From positions 1-6,896 of the forward strand of contig DAIDAQ010000006.1 of the NCBI GenBank assembly GCA_027310535.1: a stretch of 6,896 bases of DNA, written 5' to 3'. Made by a program: the position numbers and the translations under genes. Positions within the stretch are counted from its first letter, which is position 1. The number at the start of each line of letters is the position of its first letter. Positions 1-6,732 of the stretch are shown in pieces. Under the pieces are notes generated by a model. The model saw only the letters and a program-made list of their open reading frames with translations, was not told where the DNA came from and did not search any database. Origin of the DNA: Candidatus Micrarchaeaceae archaeon. Lineage in GTDB: Archaea; Micrarchaeota; Micrarchaeia; Micrarchaeales; Micrarchaeaceae.

Positions 1-72
1 CTGCAGGAGTGTTCCATAGATTGCGCTCTCTATTGTGACGTATTCTGTCAACCGATCGCCGGATAGGAAACG

Positions 73-300
73 ATGACAAGGTCTCTAATCCCTACTCCAA
101 AACAGAGTAGTGGCTGTTTCAGAGGGGAGCTAAATAGACACAAAGGCACAGATTACAGAAAGAGGGGAAGGATCGAGAGGTTCTTCTCGATACTGAAAAT
201 GAAGCCCAACCTCCTGAACGTCAGGGTTAAGGGTCTCCAGAAGATAACCGCGTACGTGAACAGCTGTATCTTCGGTTATCTATTGAAGTATATAATCTGA
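73..300 (+). pseudogene. C-terminal remnant of a DDE (IS4/IS5-like) transposase
   Basis: The 75-residue frame ends in a typical DDE transposase C-terminus. The stretch YRKRGRIERFFSILK (about residues 28-42) matches the conserved R-x-x-x-E-x-x-F-s-x-L-K region of IS4/IS5-type transposases, with Glu35 as the likely third catalytic acid. It is followed by the usual RVKG and hydrophobic tail. The two catalytic aspartates are not visible: the same frame is closed by TAG at 64-66. Frame 3 upstream reads a vaguely transposase-like STDRRIGNDD, but it would need a frameshift near 80-95 to join and has its own stop at 36-38. I therefore read this as a decayed or truncated copy, and the ATG at 73 is probably only the first in-frame methionine. 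The family-level call is fairly secure; the exact IS group is not determinable here. Confidence 0.7.
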
Positions 301-379
301 GGGGCTGATTTACGAAGACACGTTGTCAGTTTAGGTGGGCAAGATTTTCAAGAGCCACAGTTAGACTGCTCCACCACAT

Positions 380-389
380 AAGCTAAATA
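380..389 (+). promoter_or_regulatory. Possible archaeal promoter upstream of the reductase gene
   Basis: AAGC (380-383) directly followed by TAAATA (384-389) resembles the AAAGC-plus-TATA arrangement seen before smc. A start about 25 bases downstream would fall near 411-414 and give a leader of about 33 bases to the ATG at 446. The TATA-like core is weak and a second AAGC lies at 406-409, so this is tentative. The rest of the 301-445 gap shows no gene; it contains only short imperfect inverted repeats, such as GGTGG at 332-336 against CCACC at 372-376. Confidence 0.3.
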
Positions 390-445
390 CCTGTCGCTCC
401 AAAGATAAGCGTACTCGGAGAACAGAGCTAATTATTGTGCTTTCC

Positions 446-1891
446 ATGGTGCAGGGCAAAGAATACGATGTGATTGTTGCAGGAGCAGGAATGTCAGGCT
501 CGCTAGCCGCGGCAATGGCGGCGAAGGGAGGAGCCAGCGTCCTGCTCATCGACAGGAACAAGCCGGAGGAGGCCGGGAAGAAGACCAACTGGGGGTGGGT
601 CTGCGGCGATGCAGTTGCCAAGTCGCATCTAGAGTTCATAAAGAAGCACATAGCTATCGACTTTGCATACCCCGAGCTTGAAAAGAAGGTGAAGGGCGTT
701 TATGCGCTTTCGCCTGACCTAAAATCAAAGTACCTCTTTGAGGGGGAGGGGTATGTGTTGAACAGGCCTGCATTTGAGCGGAAGCTCTTGCACCTTGCGC
801 AGAAGAGTGGTGCCGAGTACGTCCCGGAGTTCGAGGTTGAGGGTCCTATCATAGAGGACTCGTATGTGAAGGGCGTCTTTGGAAGGGACAGGCAGCACAA
901 CCAGGTCAGTTTCAGGGCTAAAATAACGATTGACGCGCTCGGCATTGCAACGACGCTTAGGAGAAAGCTCCCTGAAAACGTTTACGTTGACAGGCAGATA
1001 AGCATCGACGACATTGAATCGACTGGCAGGTACATCTGCAGTTTCGATGCAGACCACGCCGATGAGCAATATTACGACCCTGACAATGCGCTGATACACC
1101 TCAACCAAGAGCTTGCGCCTGGCGGCTATGGTTGGGTGTTTCCGAAGGAAGGGAACCGTGTGAATATAGGTTTAGGAGTGCAGAAGAAGAGCCTTGACAT
1201 AAGAAATAGGAGGATGAACAAGAGCGATACGCTGCACACGCTCATAGATGCCTACATCACTGCCAATCCCGTGATAAAGAACATCAAGATCGACAAGACC
1301 GACAATAACGGCAGGGGCTACTGGTCTGTGGCTGTGCGCAGGCAGATGGAAAGCCTTGTCTTCAATGGTTACATGGGTGCCGGCGACAGCATGGCCATGC
1401 CAAACCCGATAAGCGCCGGAGGAATCGGCCCTGCGCTCGTAGCAGGGGTGCTCGCCGGGGCTGAGGCAGCGGATGCGGTCCACAAGAACGACTTCAGCAC
1501 CAGTGGCCTGTGGCACTACAACCTCGCATTCAATGAGGAATACGGCAAGAAGACGGCGGGGCTTGAGGTCTTCAGGGTATACCTTCAATCGCTCAACAAC
1601 GAAGTGATCAATTATGGGATGAAAACCTTCGTGACTGCAAAGGAGGCAGAGGACCTTAGCTACGGGCTTGTGCCAGAGCTGTCGCTTGTGTCAAAGTTCA
1701 AGATGGTGCTGAAGGGAGCCACTAACATCAGCGCCTTCTCAAACCTTGTTTATGTTGTGAAGAAGATGAAAGAGCTGAATGCGCTGTATGAGGGTTATCC
1801 AAAATCGCCTGAAGCCTTCCCGCATTGGAAGAAGCAGGTTGCCGGCGAAATAGAGGTGGCAAAGGCTAAATTCCAGCCGGATCCAGTATAA
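446..1891 (+). CDS. Geranylgeranyl reductase family FAD-dependent oxidoreductase (probable digeranylgeranylglycerophospholipid reductase)
   Basis: This flavoprotein probably reduces double bonds of geranylgeranyl chains in archaeal ether lipids at the cytoplasmic membrane face. Numbering from the ATG at 446 (481 aa), residues 8-37 form an N-terminal Rossmann FAD-binding fold with the GAGMSG loop and a terminal acidic strand (VLLIDR). WVCGDAV near residues 51-57 carries the cysteine (Cys53) conserved at the active site of archaeal geranylgeranyl reductases. GGYGWVFP (about 226-233) is the family YxWxFP motif that lines the substrate cavity. GDSMAMPNPISAGGIGPAL (about 313-331) is the second FAD-binding motif of this superfamily. 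The C-terminal 130 or so residues are helical and make it somewhat longer than many homologues. An in-frame GTG at 437 would add three residues; I prefer the ATG because homologues begin just before the (K/E)YDVIVxGAG strand. No Shine-Dalgarno site is evident. rpoK follows after 11 bases. The family is secure; the exact substrate (free lipid, phospholipid or prenyl diphosphate) is inferred. Confidence 0.9.
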   Translation: MVQGKEYDVIVAGAGMSGSLAAAMAAKGGASVLLIDRNKPEEAGKKTNWGWVCGDAVAKSHLEFIKKHIAIDFAYPELEKKVKGVYALSPDLKSKYLFEGEGYVLNRPAFERKLLHLAQKSGAEYVPEFEVEGPIIEDSYVKGVFGRDRQHNQVSFRAKITIDALGIATTLRRKLPENVYVDRQISIDDIESTGRYICSFDADHADEQYYDPDNALIHLNQELAPGGYGWVFPKEGNRVNIGLGVQKKSLDIRNRRMNKSDTLHTLIDAYITANPVIKNIKIDKTDNNGRGYWSVAVRRQMESLVFNGYMGAGDSMAMPNPISAGGIGPALVAGVLAGAEAADAVHKNDFSTSGLWHYNLAFNEEYGKKTAGLEVFRVYLQSLNNEVINYGMKTFVTAKEAEDLSYGLVPELSLVSKFKMVLKGATNISAFSNLVYVVKKMKELNALYEGYPKSPEAFPHWKKQVAGEIEVAKAKFQPDPV

Positions 1892-1892
1892 C

Positions 1893-1898
1893 GGGTGA
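1893..1898 (+). promoter_or_regulatory. Shine-Dalgarno site for rpoK
   Basis: GGGTGA lies one base after the reductase stop codon and ends 4 bases before the rpoK ATG. It matches the GGTGA core complementary to the archaeal 16S rRNA 3' end. It fixes the rpoK start and supports translation of rpoK as an internal gene of an operon. Confidence 0.75.
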
Positions 1899-1902
1899 AA
1901 CC

Positions 1903-2109
1903 ATGGCTGCGAAATATACAAAATATGAGACCGCAAGGATAATAGGGGCTAGGGCGCTCGAGCTCGCCTTCGGAGCGCCCCCGCTCATCAAAGTCCCGGA
2001 GGGCACAGTCGATCCTATAAAACTAGCAGAGCTTGAGCTGCAGAAGGGCGTAATACCGATAACTATCATCAGAGGCGAGGACAACAAGCCCAGAGGGTCT
2101 AGCGCGTAA
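1903..2109 (+). CDS. rpoK: DNA-directed RNA polymerase subunit K (Rpb6/omega homologue)
   Basis: This 68-residue protein is the archaeal counterpart of eukaryotic Rpb6 and bacterial omega, a small subunit that clamps the largest RNA polymerase subunit and aids assembly. The conserved core is complete: YTKYETARIIGARALELA (residues 5-22), GAPPLI (24-29), the DP-I-x-x-A-x-x-E motif (37-45) and the terminal KGVIPITIIR strand (48-57). A short polar tail of 11 residues follows. The length is close to the usual archaeal RpoK, which lacks the acidic N-terminal tail of Rpb6. The start is supported by a GGTGA site 4 bases upstream. Only 11 bases separate it from the preceding reductase gene and no promoter is visible between them, so co-transcription is likely. 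A separate promoter drives smc downstream, so rpoK is probably the last gene of its transcript. Confidence 0.93.
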   Translation: MAAKYTKYETARIIGARALELAFGAPPLIKVPEGTVDPIKLAELELQKGVIPITIIRGEDNKPRGSSA

Positions 2110-2138
2110 ACAATCCATGTACGTTCCGTTCGACCGCC

Positions 2139-2153
2139 AAAGCCGTTTTATGG
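2139..2153 (+). promoter_or_regulatory. Promoter-like sequence inside the rpoK-smc gap
   Basis: AAAGCC (2139-2144) followed by GTTTTATGG (2145-2153) repeats the AAAGCC-TTTT layout of the smc promoter at 2310-2332. If active, transcription would begin near 2170-2178, at the edge of the hairpin cluster that follows. The TATA core is weak, so this may be only a resemblance. Confidence 0.3.
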
Positions 2154-2164
2154 CAGTGTATACT

Positions 2165-2243
2165 CGCCAGCCCATCCAGGATGGTTGTGTGCAGAAGGTT
2201 TGCACACTTGTTTTGGCGCCGCAAGGGAAACTGCAGATTTCTC
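2165..2243 (+). other. Potentially structured intergenic region; candidate non-coding RNA or leader element
   Basis: The 246-base gap between rpoK and smc has no convincing ORF, but several complementary segments lie side by side. They are: CCATC/GATGG (2172-2176 with 2180-2184); a perfect 7-bp stem GTGTGCA/TGCACAC (2187-2193 with 2201-2207) with a 7-base loop; a 5-bp stem CGCCA/TGGCG (2165-2169 with 2214-2218) that would enclose the first two; and GGGAAA/TTTCTC (2225-2230 with 2238-2243, one G-T pair) with a 7-base loop. A promoter-like sequence precedes the cluster. It does not match tRNA, SRP RNA, RNase P RNA or C/D-box RNA that I can recognise. It could be a small RNA gene, the 3' end of the reductase-rpoK transcript, or chance pairing. 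The strand is assumed from the neighbouring genes. Confidence 0.35.
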
Positions 2244-2309
2244 CAAATGGTTGGCATTGGCTTCCAGATTTTCAAGGTACTACCTGTTCCTGCACTGCCG
2301 CCAACGTCT

Positions 2310-2332
2310 AAAAGCCTTTTCATATATATTAA
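2310..2332 (+). promoter_or_regulatory. smc promoter (BRE-like element plus TATA box)
   Basis: AAAAGCC (2310-2316) is followed by an AT-only core, ATATATATTAA (2322-2332), in a region otherwise of mixed composition. The TATA centre near 2325-2326 predicts initiation near 2350, only a few bases before the ATG at 2356. The mRNA would therefore be leaderless or nearly so. This also argues that the upstream in-frame extension of the smc frame is not translated. Confidence 0.7.
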
Positions 2333-2355
2333 CATACAGGCGACACGGTGTAGAG

Positions 2356-5300
2356 ATGCTGCGCATAGACAGGGTTGTTATCCACAATTTCAAGTCGTTC
2401 AAGCATGCAAACATAGGGTTCAGCGGCGGCTTCAACTGCATTGCAGGACCGAACGGCTCAGGCAAGTCGAATGTGTGTGACTCTCTCCTCTTTGCACTGT
2501 GCGAGCCATCATTCAAAAGGATGAGGGTCTCAAGCGCAGCGCAGCTCGTCAATGACAGGAAGGAGAAATCAGATACTCACACATATGTGAAGGTTGCATT
2601 CTCCGGTGACAGGCAGTTTGATGTTTCAAGGGAGGTTGGGAACTGGGGCACGACGTACAGACTGGACGGCAAGGCGATCACCAGGCAGGAGCTGATCGAC
2701 TCATTGCGGGAGAATCACTGCGACATAAACGAAACCAATACGATCACGCAGGGAGAGACTGCTCGGCTTGCATCCCTCAACCCAAGGGAGAGGAGGGAGC
2801 TCATAGATATCGCTGCTGGGATAAGGGAGTTCGACATAAAGAGGGAAGAGGCAAAGAAAGAGCTCGAAAAGGTCGAGGGCAAGATGGGCAACGCCCAGGT
2901 CATGCTTAATGAACGGCTGGGGTTCCTGCAGGAGCTCGCAAAGGAGAAGGAGCAGGCGGAATCCTACATCATGGAGTCAGAGCTGCTGCGCAACATGAAC
3001 TACACCCTTCTCAAGGCCAGGGAGGCGCGGCTGGGCAAGGACTACGAGGAGAAGTTCTCCGTGCACAAGGAAAACAGCAGCGCAAAGGAGAAGTGCGAGA
3101 GCGACATTTCCAGGTCGGAGGAGGAGGTTGCAGGGCTCTCTTTGCAGAAGGTGCAGCTCTCAAAGGAGCTGAGCGAGAGCTCGCTTGATGCCTCAGCGAA
3201 CACTAGGGCGCTCGAGCAGCTGGGCAAGGAGATAGCACTTGCGGAGTCAAAGCTGGAAGCGGTAGCCTCGAGCAAGGCCGAACTGAACGAGAGAGGGCGC
3301 AGATTGCGCACAGAAGGCGAGCGCATGAAGCTGCAGCTCGGTGAGAACGACAGACTGATATTCATATCAGAGGCAGAGTTGCAGAACATGAGCTGCAGCG
3401 GCGCGGTGACTGACGGAGAAGCGGAGCGGCGCGCGGCTGAATATAAGGCCTCCCAGGAAAGGATCGCAGGGCTTTCAGCGAGCAAGGACTCGCTCGAGAA
3501 GGATTATTCGCAGATCTCATTCGATGCTGCAGGCACGGAAAAGGAGGCAGAACGCCTCCGCGAGGAGCTCGCGGGTATGGTCAGCGGCAGCTCAAAGCTC
3601 GAGGAAGAATATTCGCTTCTGCAGGAAAGGCTGTCAAAGGCAAGGGGCGGAATAGAGAGGTGGAGGTCCGAAGCCGCAAAGCAGGAAGCCAAAACAGGCA
3701 GTCTGCGCACTGAACTCTCAGTGTTAGAGGCAGAAAGCATAAACATAAGGGAGCAGCTCGCAATGTCTGGGAACTCGGACAAGGTTTCAATGCTCCTCTC
3801 ATCGTCTATAAAGTCAGGGTTTTACGGGAGGGCAGGCGACCTCTGCTCATATGACCAGAAATACGCGCTGGCGGTACAGGCGGCTGGCGGACAGCGCTTT
3901 AATTACATAATAGTGGAATCGATGAAAGTTGCCGAGCAGGCGATCAGGATGCTCAAGGAGAAACAGGCCGGCAGGGCGACCTTCATCCCATTAGAAGAGG
4001 TCTTTGTCCAACAGAGGGAGAAAAGGCATGGCGGCATGGAGAGCGTGCTCTCAGTCATAAACTTTGACGGTAAGTTCAGGAAGGCGTTCGAGTATATTTT
4101 CTCTGGAACATATATCGTCGGCTCGATAGGTGATGCAAAGAAGCAGGGAGTGGGTGCTGCCAGGTATGTGACCCTCTCAGGCGAGATAGTCGAGACTTCT
4201 GGTGTCGTATCCGGAGGCAGCCAGAAGGCCCAGGCGAGTGCATTCAGCCTCAACTCAAAGCTGAAGGAGGTCACTTCGCGTATCAGAGTGATAAGGGAGG
4301 AGATCAGTGCCCTTGCTGCGACTTTTGAAGGATCAAGGGAAGAGGCGGCGAAGGCAGAGTCAGAGATGGTAAAGGCAGAGGTTGAGGGGAGGTACACAAA
4401 GGAAAGGCTGGAGAAGGCAAAGTCAGAGTCGTCAGCCCACGCCGCCATGGTGAAGGAGGCAGAGCAGAGGGCCTCAAAGCTATCGGGCTTGATGGGCAAG
4501 CTTGCGGCGGAGCTGGATTCTGCGGTATCGCTGCTTAACTCGGAGAAGGCGGGCAACGCGAGGATGTATGACGCGCTTACGAAGTCGCTTATAGGCGCGA
4601 CCTCCCATGAGGATATTATGCGAGCCAAGAAGGAGAGGCAGGACGCAGAGGCCTGCAAGGTCCGGTTGGCAGAGCTCAACAAGGAGAACAGCATGATAAG
4701 GGCTCGGCTCTCCGAGATGGAAGCTGAGGCTTCGGAGATCGCCGTGAATATTGAAAGGCTGTCAAGCGAGGAGAAGAGGGCGCACAGCTCCATCCTTGAA
4801 AAGGCAAAGTCGCTGGACGGTCTCAAGGAGAAGACAAGGACCTATGACAAGGATACGCAGGAGATATATTCAAGGCTGAAGATGCTTGACGGGAAGGTCA
4901 ATTCCCTGTCGCTGGATAAGGGAAGGCTGCAGGGCCAGCTCGACAGGCTGAACAGGGAGATACTCGAGAATGAAACTGCAAAGGCACAGATAGAGGTGCG
5001 GCTCGGCGACATAAGGGCAGAGCTCTCTTCATACAAGGATGCGGCGGTGGTCGAAAAGAAAGAGGAGGAGCTCGAGGTAGAGATTGCAATATCGAGGAGG
5101 AAGCTCGAGGAGCTGGGCCCAGTCAACCTCAAGGCGCCGGAGCTCTACAAGTCAAAGAAGAAGGACGTCGAAGAGGCGCAGGGGCAGATATCTGTTTTGG
5201 AGAGCGAGAAAGACTCGGTGATGGCGATGATAGACGAGATAGAGTCAAAGAAGCTCAACGTCTTCAACCAGACGCTCTCTGCGGTGAACAAAAACTTCAA

Positions 5301-5700
5301 GGAGCTCTATGGGTACATATTTGTGGGTGAGGCTGAACTGGCAATGGAAAAGGCAGCAGATCCGTTCACCTCCGGGCTGGTCATAAACATGAATGATGGG
5401 AAGAGGAAGAGGCACCTCGACCTGCTTTCAGGCGGTGAGAAGACGCTAGTGATGCTGATGATGCTTCTGGCGATACAGATGATGCACCCGATGGGCTTCT
5501 ACATTTTTGACGAGATAGATGCTTCGCTCGACAAGGAGAACTCGAAGAAGCTCTCGATGCTGGTAAAGAAGCTCGGTGAGAAGTCGCAGTTCATAGTCGT
5601 GACGCACAACGACTCGATGATAACGAGCGCCGACACAGGGATAGGCGTTGCAATGCAGAACGGCGAATCGAGGGCCGTCGGCATAGCAATCAACAGGTGA
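2356..5700 (+). CDS. smc: Chromosome segregation/condensation ATPase SMC
   Basis: This 1114-residue protein has the full SMC layout: an ABC-type ATPase head split between the two ends, two long antiparallel coiled coils and a dimerising hinge. It dimerises and, with kleisin partners, entraps and organises chromosomal DNA. Walker A is GPNGSGKS (31-38). The Q-loop region is NTITQGETARLASLNPRERR (128-147), with Gln132. Coil 1 spans about 163-475, rich in E, K, L and A. The hinge (about 476-622) ends in the glycine-rich VVSGGSQ. Coil 2 spans about 623-920. The conserved GPVNL motif (921-925) opens the C-terminal head. The ABC signature is LSGGEK (1024-1029), Walker B is FYIFDEID with Asp1052 and Glu1053, the D-loop is ASLD, and the H-loop is VVTHND with His1084. 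It is slightly shorter than typical archaeal SMC (about 1170). The start at 2356 is chosen because the promoter ends just upstream and MLRIDRVVIHNFKSF begins exactly at the canonical first strand. The coils exclude MutS-like or short ABC proteins, and the hinge excludes Rad50. Confidence 0.95.
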   Translation: MLRIDRVVIHNFKSFKHANIGFSGGFNCIAGPNGSGKSNVCDSLLFALCEPSFKRMRVSSAAQLVNDRKEKSDTHTYVKVAFSGDRQFDVSREVGNWGTTYRLDGKAITRQELIDSLRENHCDINETNTITQGETARLASLNPRERRELIDIAAGIREFDIKREEAKKELEKVEGKMGNAQVMLNERLGFLQELAKEKEQAESYIMESELLRNMNYTLLKAREARLGKDYEEKFSVHKENSSAKEKCESDISRSEEEVAGLSLQKVQLSKELSESSLDASANTRALEQLGKEIALAESKLEAVASSKAELNERGRRLRTEGERMKLQLGENDRLIFISEAELQNMSCSGAVTDGEAERRAAEYKASQERIAGLSASKDSLEKDYSQISFDAAGTEKEAERLREELAGMVSGSSKLEEEYSLLQERLSKARGGIERWRSEAAKQEAKTGSLRTELSVLEAESINIREQLAMSGNSDKVSMLLSSSIKSGFYGRAGDLCSYDQKYALAVQAAGGQRFNYIIVESMKVAEQAIRMLKEKQAGRATFIPLEEVFVQQREKRHGGMESVLSVINFDGKFRKAFEYIFSGTYIVGSIGDAKKQGVGAARYVTLSGEIVETSGVVSGGSQKAQASAFSLNSKLKEVTSRIRVIREEISALAATFEGSREEAAKAESEMVKAEVEGRYTKERLEKAKSESSAHAAMVKEAEQRASKLSGLMGKLAAELDSAVSLLNSEKAGNARMYDALTKSLIGATSHEDIMRAKKERQDAEACKVRLAELNKENSMIRARLSEMEAEASEIAVNIERLSSEEKRAHSSILEKAKSLDGLKEKTRTYDKDTQEIYSRLKMLDGKVNSLSLDKGRLQGQLDRLNREILENETAKAQIEVRLGDIRAELSSYKDAAVVEKKEEELEVEIAISRRKLEELGPVNLKAPELYKSKKKDVEEAQGQISVLESEKDSVMAMIDEIESKKLNVFNQTLSAVNKNFKELYGYIFVGEAELAMEKAADPFTSGLVINMNDGKRKRHLDLLSGGEKTLVMLMMLLAIQMMHPMGFYIFDEIDASLDKENSKKLSMLVKKLGEKSQFIVVTHNDSMITSADTGIGVAMQNGESRAVGIAINR
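5695..5700 (+). promoter_or_regulatory. Shine-Dalgarno site for the signal peptidase, overlapping the smc stop codon
   Basis: AGGTGA contains the smc TGA stop as its last three bases and ends 4 bases before the ATG at 5705. The core (GGTGA) and spacing are the same as at rpoK. The overlap suggests that ribosomes finishing smc reinitiate on the next gene, keeping the two translationally coupled. Confidence 0.75.
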
Positions 5701-5704
5701 CCTG

Positions 5705-6697
5705 ATGGCACACAACAAGCAGGCAGCGAAGGGAAAAGAGAAAGCAGCGGGCAAGCCGATAACTACATGGCCGATCTACGTGCTCTTCGTAGCCTTCATG
5801 GCTGCATACATACTGTCGCAGGGGAGCCTCCTCTCACTGGTCTTCGGCGTGCTCGCGTTCTTCATACTGGTAGTGCTGCTCGTCATAGAGTTCGTGGTGT
5901 CCGGAAAGCAGGAGGGTTATACGAAGAGCGTAATGGAGATTGCTGTTGCGGTAGCAGTGATCGCGCTTTTCTGGGTCTCCCTCAGGTACATATTGAATAC
6001 ATCTGACCCGATTGACGTGGTCCCGAGCTGCAGCATGCTGCCATCTCTCCAGCGCGGCGACTTGATCGTCTTGCAGGGCGTCAACATAAGCGCGATAAAG
6101 GCCCCAGTGGTCGACGTCTCACGGCAAGACCTCAATGCAATGCTATCCTCGATCCAGAGCGAGAACCTGGTCTGCTTATCGTACGCGAACGGGAGGGTCA
6201 GCCAGATTGAGCAGCCTGGCTCCACCCTAGGGCTCTTCAAGTTTAGAGGCAGCGCCTACGAGCAAGTCAGCGGCCAGCCCGAGTCAAACCTTGTTCAATA
6301 CAAATGCGGCTATCAGCGCGTGCTTTTCTCCAACGGCACAGTTGAAAACGAGGCATACACAAAGTCTATCTCTATAGGCGGCGTAGAGCTCAGTGAAAAC
6401 CTGAACAACTCGGTTGTAGTCTACAGGACCGTTCCAGGCGACTACTTCTACTCGCTGGGCGACACGTTTATCGTGCACCGCATCTATGCTGTGCTCAACG
6501 CCTCTGGCAGCTATTACCTGCTCACAAAGGGGGACAACAACCCGAGCCTTGACATACAGTACATGAACCTGCCGGTCAACTTCAGCATGGTCGGAGGCAG
6601 ATCCATACTGAGCATCCCTTACCTGGGATACATGAAGATAATCCTCAGCGGCCAGCTCCTCCAGCCGCAAGGCTGCAACTCCACCGTGCTCCACTAG
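5705..6697 (+). CDS. Archaeal/ER-type signal peptidase I (S26B family) with three membrane segments and a large catalytic-domain insert
   Basis: This membrane serine protease probably removes signal peptides from secreted proteins on the outer face of the cytoplasmic membrane. The 330-residue product begins with a lysine-rich cytoplasmic tail (1-17). Three hydrophobic segments follow (about 22-40, 43-66 and 76-97). The short loop between the second and third contains lysines, which puts the C-terminal domain outside. The SxM box VVPSCSMLPSLQRGDLIVL (105-123) carries the nucleophile Ser110. The partner histidine of the S26B type is His258 in DTFIVHRIY. The acidic box LTKGDNNPSLD supplies Asp277 and Asp283, and IPYLGYM (304-310) is the usual C-terminal motif. 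About 110 residues (roughly 125-235) separate the SxM box from the VVVYR strand, far more than in ordinary archaeal enzymes. Seven N-glycosylation sequons (N98, N127, N210, N234, N265, N292, N325) and four cysteines fit an exported domain. The gene starts 4 bases after smc. Protease function is well supported; the role of the insert is unknown. Confidence 0.88.
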   Translation: MAHNKQAAKGKEKAAGKPITTWPIYVLFVAFMAAYILSQGSLLSLVFGVLAFFILVVLLVIEFVVSGKQEGYTKSVMEIAVAVAVIALFWVSLRYILNTSDPIDVVPSCSMLPSLQRGDLIVLQGVNISAIKAPVVDVSRQDLNAMLSSIQSENLVCLSYANGRVSQIEQPGSTLGLFKFRGSAYEQVSGQPESNLVQYKCGYQRVLFSNGTVENEAYTKSISIGGVELSENLNNSVVVYRTVPGDYFYSLGDTFIVHRIYAVLNASGSYYLLTKGDNNPSLDIQYMNLPVNFSMVGGRSILSIPYLGYMKIILSGQLLQPQGCNSTVLH

Positions 6698-6732
6698 GCT
6701 TTCCAGCCAACCCCATTGCAAAAGGAGAAAGC
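6698..6732 (+). terminator. Inverted repeat just after the signal peptidase gene, possible terminator
   Basis: GCTTTC (6698-6703), immediately after the TAG stop, is complementary to GAAAGC (6727-6732), leaving a 23-base loop. No T-run follows, which archaeal termination normally uses, so a terminator role is weakly supported. It may be incidental pairing. Confidence 0.25.

Noticed and set aside
437..445. GTG start for the reductase, three residues upstream
   Set aside because: No Shine-Dalgarno site favours it; the ATG at 446 gives a normal N-terminus for the family. It cannot be fully excluded.
1172..1588. 138-codon minus-strand ORF opposite the reductase
   Set aside because: It lies wholly antisense to the conserved FAD-binding motifs of the reductase and shows no family resemblance.
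2166..2255. Possible tRNA: GCCAGCC (2166-2172) could pair with GGTTGGC (2249-2255) over a tRNA-like 90 bases
   Set aside because: No T-arm (TTCRA loop) precedes the 3' strand and the internal stems do not fall at D-arm or anticodon-arm positions.
2185..2355. In-frame extension of the smc reading frame, adding 57 residues
   Set aside because: The added peptide is not SMC-like, runs through the hairpin region and the TATA promoter, and the canonical SMC start MLRIDRVVIHNFKSF begins at 2356.
3903..4826. 307-codon minus-strand ORF opposite smc
   Set aside because: It is serine- and leucine-rich with no recognisable motif, as expected for the complement of Glu/Lys-rich coiled-coil codons. The + strand SMC hinge and coil 2 explain this region.
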